This document shows, piece after piece, positions 1 through 7,087 of a DNA stretch of 51,330 nt. Both the position numbers and the translations under genes were made by a program. The stretch is from an uncultured Methylococcaceae bacterium (GTDB lineage: Bacteria; Pseudomonadota; Gammaproteobacteria; Methylococcales; Methylomonadaceae). Under the pieces are notes generated by a model, which was given only the letters and a program-made list of their open reading frames with translations, did no database searches and was not told the origin of the DNA. The number at the start of each line of letters is the position of its first letter. The first letter of the stretch is position 1. The stretch lies in assembly GCA_903908165.1 (NCBI GenBank), contig CAIVQX010000103.1:1-51330 (forward strand), read 5' to 3'.

Positions 1-218
1 CCTGTTCCGGCAGTTCCTGTTCCGGCAGTTCCTGTTCCGGCAGTTCCTGTTCCGGCAGTTCCTGTTCCGGCAGTTCCTGTTCCGGCAGTTCCTGTTCCGG
101 CAGTTCCTGTTCCGGCAGTCCCTGTTCCGGCAGTTCCTGTTCCGGCAGTCCCTGTTCCGGCAGTTCCTGTTCCGGCAGTTCCTGTTCCGGCAGTCCCTGT
201 TCCGGCAGTTCCTGTTCC
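1..218. repeat. 15-bp tandem repeat (14 full copies) coding GTAGT
   Basis: The unit CCTGTTCCGGCAGTT fills 1-210 head to tail, with a partial copy to about 218. Copies 8, 10 and 13 end in C instead of T, a synonymous Gly change (GGA to GGG) on the coding minus strand. The unit length is a multiple of three, so copy-number change keeps the fibre frame. It is far more G+C-rich than its surroundings. The window ends fall in this repeat, so the true copy number is uncertain. Confidence 0.95.
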
Positions 219-794
219 TTGCGTATTAATTTTATTAGCATCTACAACTACCCCTGCACCGCCTAGATTAGCAATACTGCTTGTAGTTAATGGGGTAACT
301 GTTTGTTCTTTTCCAGCTAAATTTGCCGCAGATTGCTGTGCGGCAGTAATCGCAGGTGAATTGGATAATGCTAAAGTGCTAGGACTAAGAGTAACTGGCT
401 GTGCGCCTAAATTATTACTCATTCCTGTAAAATTATTACCTGCACTTACCGATGGTATTACTGATGATGAATAAGGTACAACTGTCGATTGATTTGCCGC
501 AGATTGCTGTGCGGCAGTAATCGCAGGTGAATTGGATAATGCCAAAGTGCTAGGACTAAGAGTAACTGGCTGTGCGCCTAAATTATTACTCATTCCTGTA
601 AAATTATTACCTGCATAAGGAACAATTGCGTTAGCCGAAGATGCTCCTTGCATCGCTTGATTTGAAGCTAAACTAACAAGCGTTTGATTGCTAATCGGTG
701 TTCCATTAAGCACGACATTTGTATTTGGATTAGCCGCGACAGTTTTAGCCACGTCTATCAAATTGTCACTGGAGTCGATATATAATTTTGCCAT
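1..794 (-). CDS. Tail fibre, N-terminal part (runs off the left window end)
   Basis: ATG at 794 is preceded on the minus strand by AGGAAAAAG, and the frame stays open to base 1. The protein starts MAKLYIDSSDN. Its first ~195 residues are rich in Ser, Thr, Asn and Ala and contain an exact internal duplication (two 124-bp copies, 57-residue period). They are followed by 14 copies of the pentapeptide GTAGT. No catalytic motif is visible. The late operon runs leftwards into base 1 and resumes at 51330. If the single C shared by both ends is merged, the frame continues without a stop into the fibre segment at 51330-49874, giving one 749-codon gene. Literal abutment gives a +1 shift. Role as a virion adhesion fibre is inferred from the S74-ended C-terminal half and from operon position. 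Confidence 0.75.
   Translation of the reverse strand, partial: MAKLYIDSSDNLIDVAKTVAANPNTNVVLNGTPISNQTLVSLASNQAMQGASSANAIVPYAGNNFTGMSNNLGAQPVTLSPSTLALSNSPAITAAQQSAANQSTVVPYSSSVIPSVSAGNNFTGMSNNLGAQPVTLSPSTLALSNSPAITAAQQSAANLAGKEQTVTPLTTSSIANLGGAGVVVDANKINTQGTGTAGTGTAGTGTAGTGTAGTGTAGTGTAGTGTAGTGTAGTGTAGTGTAGTGTAGTGTAGTGTAGTGTAGT
321..615. repeat. Two 124-bp direct repeats inside the fibre gene
   Basis: Bases 321-444 and 492-615 are the same 124-bp sequence with one visible difference (T versus C, synonymous). The start-to-start distance is 171 bp, exactly 57 codons, so the duplication is in frame and duplicates a Ser/Thr/Asn-rich segment of the fibre. The near-identity indicates a recent duplication or ongoing homogenisation. 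Confidence 0.92.
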
Positions 795-807
795 TTTCTT
801 TTTCCTA

Positions 808-3150
808 TTATCTATTTAGTTTTCTTGGTGTGTAATGAAGCACAACACCAGATAAGTTATGTCCTAAATCAATAGCCGTATTGGAGAAAACGACTAGACC
901 AATGTTTGTTCCGCTTCCCTGTATGCGAATTTCTGGTTGAGATACAATCTTTCCATCGTAGTAAAACGTATTCCAAGTGGCTTCGTCCCAATACCCACCA
1001 GCGCCTTGCACTTCTTGGTAATTCATCAAATGCGTTGCAACACTTGGATCAGCATAAGAGAAATCGGGATTGAATCTAATTTCAGAATAACCTACCGAAG
1101 ATAACTCAACTTCAAGTTTTCTAAATCGCTTAATCGCTGAAGGTGATTTTACATTATTAAACGCTGTTCTGATATAGGCTTGAATAGGCTCACCGTCAAA
1201 AGATGATCCGGTATTGGCAACGTAAACATAACCATCCTCGTCACCGAGTAAAACGATATCTCGTCCACTCGCATCTTCCCCACTCCATGCGTAACTAATA
1301 TTCACAGGATAGGTAAATTCAGAGAACTCATGCCCCATTGTCGTAGCGCCTGTTTGCGTTACACCAGAGGTCATTGTCATGATAATACCTGTACCATCAC
1401 TTGCATAAAAACGAACTTGGTTCTTATTCTTATACGCAGCGGTAGCAACAATCTTTTCTCTAAATCTATCAATAACCGGCTGAATAGCGCGACTGATCGT
1501 ATCGTGTTCAAATCCACCAAATACATAAGAAGGAACAATACGAACAATCCCTTTGTCATCAAATGAATAGAGTGAGCCAAGATTCATCAAACCATAATGA
1601 ATAGCGCCAATATCGGGAGAGATTAATTCGGCTTTGTATAAACTGGTTTGTGTATCTACAGATACTTGCCAGAAACTATCTCGACAAGCTACCGCAAGAA
1701 CGCCACCTACAATCGCGCTCATTCCTGTAATGGTATCGCCAAACTCTTGAACATCTTGAAAACCAAGACTTGTCGTTCTAAAGTCATGTGGATTACCTAC
1801 AGCAGAAAATACAACTGTACCAAAGTAAGATAAGGCTAATTGACCATTAATCGCTGCGATAGTAGTTGGTGCGTCAATAGTAATTTGTGTTCTGATCGGA
1901 ATATACACATCTCCATCAAACTCAAACGCACGATTCAGCGAATCACATCCGTAGAGGTTCTTTTTATCTGCATCAGCTTGAAAGTTATGTTGCACAAACT
2001 GGTAGTTACCACCTTGTAGAATGCTAATTTGAGTAACAGGATTACCACTAGGATTATCTACAATCGCAATATCGATAATACCCACTCGGATAGTGTCAGA
2101 TACATTACTTGTCCATGTACCGGTAACACTTGTGACAATAAACCGACCTGTATCACTACGAATATTGATAGGGTCTGAATGAAGCGCCCATTGGCTATAT
2201 GTACCAGAACCGGTTTTAACAGTAATATTAATAACAATTTGATTCGTACTATAAGAAGTAACCGTACCTTCCATATAATTAGTTGGCGAAGCAGTTGCAG
2301 TAATAAGAATTGCTTGACCTGCTACATAGGCTTTACCTGTTTGCGTAGTAAAGGTATGAGCGCCTAATCCCATTGTCATAGTGGTATCACTGGTCGCTTC
2401 TAAATCATCAAGATTCTGAGATGTTTCAATAACTTGGCGTTTAACAGTTGCTGTTGCACCCGAATTCTTTTGATTAATCACAACACCATCAAGTACATCA
2501 ACAGTACAGGTTTTAAAAGGTAGCGATTTAAACAGTGTGATTTGTTGCCATCCGGTAGAAGTAGACTTCCAAATATCAACTGCTGTGCCTGCTGTGTTAT
2601 CACGAAATGCGTAAGCAACGCCTTTATACATACAGACACCGCGAATAACCCCACTGCCAGTTACAGCAGTGATATTAGTGCGGTAATCATCTGCTGTTAA
2701 GCCAAGTGCTGTGGCATGACCAATACCTGTAGGATGCCCATCTTTAGATGGGAGAATAGTCAAAGCACCTTTTAACACACCGCTGACGTTAAAGTTTTCA
2801 AGTACAAATGTACCAGTTACTCTATCAATAATCAGATAGTTTGATTCAACCTGCAATACTTTACCTGTAGCCGCGCTTGTAGCGCCTGTAATCGTTTGCC
2901 CTACTGTGACAGCGCCTACAAACGTGCAAGGGCAGTAATAGTAACTCTGAGCGCTTGGAGAAGGTCTACCGTCAAATCTTTCATAACCATCAATGCGACG
3001 ATAACCCCCAAGTGAATTACACTCGTAGTTATTGATTGAGATACATTTACCGGCATCAATAGTGAGAGGGGGCGATACCAAATCAAGTCCACCTGCAAAA
3101 CGTGAGTATTGCGTCTGGGTTTTAACATTAGGTAGCGCGTTCATTCTCAT
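808..3150 (-). CDS. Tail structural protein (nozzle-like)
   Basis: 780 residues. The N-terminus carries an element I associate with large podovirus tail proteins encoded next to the connector: FAGGLDLVSPPL, then NYEC, then GGYRRIDGYERFDG. The rest is beta-rich with many Gly/Thr/Asn residues, and no enzyme motif is visible. The start ATG overlaps the stop of the connector gene (ATGA), implying translational coupling. It lies between the connector and the fibre, the usual place of a tail-tube or nozzle protein to which fibres attach. Virion location and the nozzle role are inference; I cannot name the family exactly. Confidence 0.6.
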   Translation of the reverse strand: MRMNALPNVKTQTQYSRFAGGLDLVSPPLTIDAGKCISINNYECNSLGGYRRIDGYERFDGRPSPSAQSYYYCPCTFVGAVTVGQTITGATSAATGKVLQVESNYLIIDRVTGTFVLENFNVSGVLKGALTILPSKDGHPTGIGHATALGLTADDYRTNITAVTGSGVIRGVCMYKGVAYAFRDNTAGTAVDIWKSTSTGWQQITLFKSLPFKTCTVDVLDGVVINQKNSGATATVKRQVIETSQNLDDLEATSDTTMTMGLGAHTFTTQTGKAYVAGQAILITATASPTNYMEGTVTSYSTNQIVINITVKTGSGTYSQWALHSDPINIRSDTGRFIVTSVTGTWTSNVSDTIRVGIIDIAIVDNPSGNPVTQISILQGGNYQFVQHNFQADADKKNLYGCDSLNRAFEFDGDVYIPIRTQITIDAPTTIAAINGQLALSYFGTVVFSAVGNPHDFRTTSLGFQDVQEFGDTITGMSAIVGGVLAVACRDSFWQVSVDTQTSLYKAELISPDIGAIHYGLMNLGSLYSFDDKGIVRIVPSYVFGGFEHDTISRAIQPVIDRFREKIVATAAYKNKNQVRFYASDGTGIIMTMTSGVTQTGATTMGHEFSEFTYPVNISYAWSGEDASGRDIVLLGDEDGYVYVANTGSSFDGEPIQAYIRTAFNNVKSPSAIKRFRKLEVELSSVGYSEIRFNPDFSYADPSVATHLMNYQEVQGAGGYWDEATWNTFYYDGKIVSQPEIRIQGSGTNIGLVVFSNTAIDLGHNLSGVVLHYTPRKLNR

Positions 3151-3827
3151 GCGAGTTCTTCCGAAGCAGTAGGGACAGGGCAGTTAAACTGTTCAAGTTT
3201 GAATAGTAATTTGCGATATTCAATGTTGCCGATAGCGTAAAGCTCTTGTGCATTAAGTTGAGTAGCAAAATACATCAATGCTCGCCAAACCACGATCATG
3301 TGAAAACGAGTTTGAAAAGCAGGTACATCAGTATCATTTACAAGCACGAAAGGATTTTTATAATACTCACCTTCTACCGTGTAAACATTGTCTGGTATAG
3401 GATAAAACGTAAGCGAATTATCCGCAGGTTTTATTGTAAAATGTGTTGGGAATCCGGTTTGAATACGCGCATTCCCAAACATGAATAAATCTCTAAACTC
3501 ATCCCATTCAACAGGGATTAGATACTGTTCAGTAACAATCCCATTGGCTGTTAAATAGATGCGCATAGTTTCGGGCGACCATTCGCTTAAATCTAGCAAA
3601 TTGATACCCGTTTCAGAATAATTATTTACACCGATAATGGTATTAAATGACATATCTCCCCGTAGGAAATCCCAATTGGCGTGTTGTAGTTGAATATCTG
3701 CATACGCAGTATTGATGTAATCAACAGCTTGTTTGTATTCACCCTGCTGATTTGCCGTTGTGATGAGTCCTGCACCAGAAATATCTGCTTCAGATAAAAG
3801 GCGATTAGCGAGTTCAAGAAATGTCAT
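3147..3827 (-). CDS. Head-tail connector / adaptor protein
   Basis: 226 residues. The mostly helical N-terminus (FLELANRLLSEADISG) is followed by YINTAYADIQLQHANWDFLR and a later W/Y-rich part with YYKNPFVL. This pattern is typical of podovirus adaptor proteins (T7 gp11 / tail tubular A-like) that sit under the portal ring. Its end overlaps the start of the nozzle-like gene by four bases. Assignment rests on sequence style and on order (capsid, small genes, connector, nozzle), not on a catalytic signature. Confidence 0.6.
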   Translation of the reverse strand: MTFLELANRLLSEADISGAGLITTANQQGEYKQAVDYINTAYADIQLQHANWDFLRGDMSFNTIIGVNNYSETGINLLDLSEWSPETMRIYLTANGIVTEQYLIPVEWDEFRDLFMFGNARIQTGFPTHFTIKPADNSLTFYPIPDNVYTVEGEYYKNPFVLVNDTDVPAFQTRFHMIVVWRALMYFATQLNAQELYAIGNIEYRKLLFKLEQFNCPVPTASEELA

Positions 3828-3855
3828 GGTTAATTCCAGTACGGTTAATTAAATA

Positions 3856-4320
3856 TTATTGCGATAACACTGTAGTCAACCACTGATAACCGCGTGGATT
3901 GGGGTCTTTGATAACACTGAACGGATACTTTTGTGATGTGTTACGCGAAATCATATTCACAGGATTTTCATCATTAGTATTAGGCGCAATAGTAATAAAA
4001 GTATCTGACTTTGCTCTAGCCAAAACTTCGATATATTTACGAGCAACTTGAATAGGCTTACCCACTTCGAGCCATTCAATACGACCATTCACAGCCACGT
4101 CTACAAATCTTGGTGAGTAACGATCCGCAGAGGGTTCTAAACGGATAGTGATTTTTTCTTCCATAAAAGCCAATTCGTCAAAATAGACCATATCCAGTCC
4201 ATTTGATTCAACAATGATTTCTTCATTGTCACGAATATCAGCAACGCTGTCTTGCAGATTAATTGCAGGTTTCGCTCTACCGCGAACTTCTTCTGTGTGT
4301 AATTCTTTTTGAATAGCCAT
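3856..4320 (-). CDS. Conserved virion-region protein, unknown function
   Basis: 154 residues, acidic to neutral, probably beta-rich. It includes ITIRLEPSADRYSPRFVDVAVNGR and a C-terminal part with NPRGYQWLTTV. No signal peptide, membrane segment or enzyme motif is seen. It lies between the decoration-like gene and the connector, and a terminator-like hairpin sits just upstream at 4347-4373. A minor head, neck or capsid-associated role is inferred from position only. Confidence 0.55.
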   Translation of the reverse strand: MAIQKELHTEEVRGRAKPAINLQDSVADIRDNEEIIVESNGLDMVYFDELAFMEEKITIRLEPSADRYSPRFVDVAVNGRIEWLEVGKPIQVARKYIEVLARAKSDTFITIAPNTNDENPVNMISRNTSQKYPFSVIKDPNPRGYQWLTTVLSQ

Positions 4321-4346
4321 TGTTAAGACTCCGATAAATTAAAAAT

Positions 4347-4373
4347 GGCAGTGCGCCTAAAAGACACACTGCC
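4347..4373 (-). terminator. Terminator-like hairpin after the capsid/decoration genes
   Basis: GGCAGTG (4347-4353) pairs with CACTGCC (4367-4373), a 7-bp stem. On the minus strand it is followed by ATTTTTAATTT, so it resembles a rho-independent terminator for the capsid/decoration transcript. The downstream late genes would then depend on read-through or their own promoters. Confidence 0.6.
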
Positions 4374-4382
4374 GATAAAGCA

Positions 4383-4910
4383 TTAGCCAGATACGCGAAC
4401 TGATAAGTTTTTACTAGCTAAAATCATCGCTGTGGTAGCGTTTTGTGATAACTGCACAGTACGCTCACGAACTAAGATTGAATTAGCGCTAACTAATGTA
4501 CGAGTACCTGCCGCAACAGTTTTGATACACACGTTGTCATTAGTAACAGCAACACCTGTACCAGAAGAACCTGTTCCCGCAGCGGTAGCTAAGAACTGAA
4601 CACCAACGGTATTTGAAGGAGCGCCAAGAGCAACCCAGTCAGTTGTACCAACAGTTTTAACAGTGTAGAAAGTATTTACTGCAATAGCTGTCGCAGCTAC
4701 GTCAACAGTAACACCTTCAAACCATTCAAATTTAGAAAGGTCAGTATAGTTTTCAACGCACACATAACGTGCTTTAGCACCAATATCTAACTCAACATAA
4801 TCCGCTGCAACAATAGTCGTTGCGTCAAATGACAAACGAACAAAGGTATCGAGTTGCGAATCTTCGTCATTTGATTTATTTGTTAATACATAAGTTGTAT
4901 TTTCAGCCAT
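4383..4910 (-). CDS. Decoration-like head protein with inserted Gly/Thr module
   Basis: 175 residues, directly downstream of the capsid gene, as decoration proteins often are. Residues ~78-120 form a module (YTVKTVGTTDWVALGAP ... GVQFLATAAGTGSSGTG) that I recognise as a mobile insert in many unrelated phage structural proteins. Removing it leaves a short beta-type protein rich in Thr, Val and Ala. No enzyme motif. It is flanked by two strong hairpins (4931-4952 upstream, 4347-4373 downstream), consistent with a discrete, strongly expressed message. Decoration role is inference. Confidence 0.55.
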   Translation of the reverse strand: MAENTTYVLTNKSNDEDSQLDTFVRLSFDATTIVAADYVELDIGAKARYVCVENYTDLSKFEWFEGVTVDVAATAIAVNTFYTVKTVGTTDWVALGAPSNTVGVQFLATAAGTGSSGTGVAVTNDNVCIKTVAAGTRTLVSANSILVRERTVQLSQNATTAMILASKNLSVRVSG

Positions 4911-4930
4911 TTCATAATCCTCAAAAGGGT

Positions 4931-4952
4931 GCGCTGAGAATTAACTCAGCGC
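4931..4952 (-). other. 8-bp hairpin after the capsid stop codon
   Basis: GCGCTGAG (4931-4938) pairs with CTCAGCGC (4945-4952) around a 6-nt loop, nine bases after the capsid gene. No T-run follows, so it is more likely an mRNA 3'-end stabiliser or processing site than a terminator. Confidence 0.7.
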
Positions 4953-4961
4953 GGGTATTAA

Positions 4962-6020
4962 TTAAAGTGATTTAACGCCAGCGTAGCCTAAAGCCATCCA
5001 CTGATTGTTTTCAATCATCACACCTTTCCACCAGATAGAACCGGCATAACCACGTTGACCGTGTGGATCAGATTTAGTTTTTTCACCCGCTGGGATGAAA
5101 GTAGGTGACATTGATTCTTTACCGCGCAATGCAATTTGCGAGAACGAATCTTGCGCAAATACAAAGAAAGGATATACGTCAATGTTTGTACCTAAAGTTG
5201 ATTGACAACCTGTTGATCCAGTAGCCGCACCAGCGCTCAATTGAGCAGGTAAGTCTGGTGAAGTAATAAAACGGAAACGCTCAACACGACCAATTTCATT
5301 TGGCATTGGAGTGCCACTTGCATATTGTGAAGTTGGGATAAAGCCTGCAATATCACGCAAATCTGGTTCAAAGTCAGTGTGGCAAATAACCACATAGCCG
5401 CTTTCAACAGGTTGTGTTGCAATATTTGGAGATGCTTTTAATGTGTTGGTCACAGGACGAGCATGGTTAGCTTGCATTGCTTTGGTGATTTTACGGATGT
5501 TAGCTAATTTCAAAAAGTCATTAACTGTACCGATAGATGTACCTGTACCTGCGTAGAACACGTTAGTACACGCTTTTAAAGCACCGAATAAAATCATTTC
5601 GTTAACAAGCGCAACACGCTCACCAACTTGTTCAACCATTGCTTTGGGAATGTCATCTTCGTACAAATCAGCCACTTTATCAGTGAAACTGTATAAGCAT
5701 GAGTATTGATTGATTACTGCAGTAATGTCTTGCGCTACGATAGTATCCGCTTGTGGAGTAACGCCTTCTTGCGTTAAGTGGTTAGTTGCCATTGCAGCAC
5801 CACGATCACCAGATACGTTTTGGAAAAATACGTTTGGGTTAGCAGCAGTTGCGTTGTAAGGAACATAGCGACGCGCTACATAAGTTTCACTTTGGTTTTT
5901 AGGCAAAGAAATTTGACGACCTTGTTTTGCTAAAACTTCTAGCGCCACAGCGTGTTTTAAAATCTCGCCTTTGAATTTGTTAATTCTGGCAGGAGATGTA
6001 TTGTAACCTTGAATAGCCAT
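4962..6020 (-). CDS. Major capsid protein, N4-gp56 family
   Basis: 352 residues, the usual length for N4-gp56-type HK97-fold capsid proteins. The visible pattern fits the family: the N-terminal KFKGEILKHAVALEVLAKQG, then QEGVTPQADTI, QYSCLYSFTDKVADL, GYVVICHTDFEPDLRDIAGF, and the C-terminal GSIWWKGVMIENNQWMALGY. Start ATG 6020 has AAGGA upstream, and a small hairpin (6035-6049) sits just before that ribosome site. It lies between the scaffold and decoration-like genes in the late operon. Forms the icosahedral shell. Confidence 0.92.
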   Translation of the reverse strand: MAIQGYNTSPARINKFKGEILKHAVALEVLAKQGRQISLPKNQSETYVARRYVPYNATAANPNVFFQNVSGDRGAAMATNHLTQEGVTPQADTIVAQDITAVINQYSCLYSFTDKVADLYEDDIPKAMVEQVGERVALVNEMILFGALKACTNVFYAGTGTSIGTVNDFLKLANIRKITKAMQANHARPVTNTLKASPNIATQPVESGYVVICHTDFEPDLRDIAGFIPTSQYASGTPMPNEIGRVERFRFITSPDLPAQLSAGAATGSTGCQSTLGTNIDVYPFFVFAQDSFSQIALRGKESMSPTFIPAGEKTKSDPHGQRGYAGSIWWKGVMIENNQWMALGYAGVKSL

Positions 6021-6034
6021 TTTAAAGCATCCTT

Positions 6035-6049
6035 ACGTCATCACGACGT
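6035..6049 (-). promoter_or_regulatory. Late-gene leader hairpin A (before the capsid gene)
   Basis: Minus-strand ACGTC-GTGAT-GACGT, a 5-bp stem with a 5-nt loop, 15 bases upstream of the capsid ATG and immediately before its AAGGA. Similar hairpins with different stems but the same loop pattern precede the portal and the first ejection gene. Confidence 0.6.
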
Positions 6050-6068
6050 TATAGTAAATTAAATTAAG

Positions 6069-6824
6069 TTAGTCTGTATTAAACCCTGCTTCAAAATCAT
6101 CTTCGTAATTTTCATCAAATCCACCAGTGCTTGTTGGCATGACTGCCGCTTCTAGTTTCTGATGCTTTTTATTCTGGTTCTCTTGATACAAAGCCTTATC
6201 TCTTTTATACGCGCTAATCGCAGCGGAAATAAAACCGGAATCCCAAGTAGTATCTAGTCTATCTTGAATGTCCGCAGGTAATTGATTTTTCCAACCATTG
6301 AAATCTTGTGATTGTGCAATTGCTTCCCAATCGGGATGCTCTCTTGTCACAAGTTTCATCTCAAAGTTATTCTCAATTTGAGCGACCTTTTGTTGCAAAA
6401 TGTAATCAATCTGATTTTGATCAATTCCACCTTGTTGCTGTAAAGGTATCTGAGATAAATCTCTTGCTAGTGCATTGGCAAAGTCTTCACCAAATTCCTC
6501 ACGCATATTAGAGAACATCTCAGCAGTAACATTGATTGGTTGAGCTTCTCTTGGTTGCGCGGACGATTGAGCCAGTGCTTCAAGACGCTTAACTTCTCTG
6601 TTAATTTCGCCAATTTTACCGAATAACCGCTGGTTGTTTTGTTCAAACAGTTCACGGATTTGTTCTTCAGAGAATGAAGGATTTTGTTCAATGATTTCTT
6701 GTATTGCGTCTTCTTTGATTTCGTTGGATGGTTCTTCACCGAACTCCTCAAAGCCATCAGCAAACGCTTCATCGACTTCTAATTCTAAATCCGCATTCTC
6801 ACCTTGTACTTGTGATTCTTCCAT
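6069..6824 (-). CDS. Scaffolding-like protein
   Basis: 251 residues, strongly acidic at the N-terminus (ELEVDEAFADGFEEFGEE). It is followed by long charged helices with heptad-like spacing (RELFEQNNQRLFGKIGEINR; VKRLEALAQ), a Gln-rich middle and an acidic C-terminus. It is encoded immediately before the major capsid gene and after the portal, the classic place for a scaffold that guides procapsid assembly. No protease motif is visible, so processing is not predicted. Function is inferred from composition and position. Confidence 0.65.
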   Translation of the reverse strand: MEESQVQGENADLELEVDEAFADGFEEFGEEPSNEIKEDAIQEIIEQNPSFSEEQIRELFEQNNQRLFGKIGEINREVKRLEALAQSSAQPREAQPINVTAEMFSNMREEFGEDFANALARDLSQIPLQQQGGIDQNQIDYILQQKVAQIENNFEMKLVTREHPDWEAIAQSQDFNGWKNQLPADIQDRLDTTWDSGFISAAISAYKRDKALYQENQNKKHQKLEAAVMPTSTGGFDENYEDDFEAGFNTD

Positions 6825-6895
6825 TTTTACTTCCTATGCTTTCGCATTTTAGTCGCAGGGCATTTAGCTGTGCGAGTTACTAATTGCAGGGGATG

Positions 6896-7087
6896 TTACT
6901 CGCCTACGGGTTTTTCTATAGACAACAGATTCTTAATTTCAAGTATCTGCCCTCTAAGTCTATCTGTTGAATCCTGCGATTGAGGATTGTCATTCTTTCT
7001 ACGCAACTCATCTAAACGCGATAAGTAATATTCTCTAATTGCAATCCAAGCAGGAGAATTCGTATCTACTTTTGGTTTATCTATCAT
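6896..7087 (-). CDS. Small helical late protein
   Basis: 63 residues, highly charged and likely helical (AIREYYLSRLDELRRK; DRLRGQILEIKNLL). Its start overlaps the portal stop by four bases (ATGA), so it is translated with the portal. Position suggests a small head-assembly or packaging helper. Family not recognised. Confidence 0.6.
   Translation of the reverse strand: MIDKPKVDTNSPAWIAIREYYLSRLDELRRKNDNPQSQDSTDRLRGQILEIKNLLSIEKPVGE

Noticed and set aside
1-230. CRISPR-like array
   Set aside because: Units are 15 bp, directly abutting with no spacers, and keep a coding frame; it is a protein tandem repeat.
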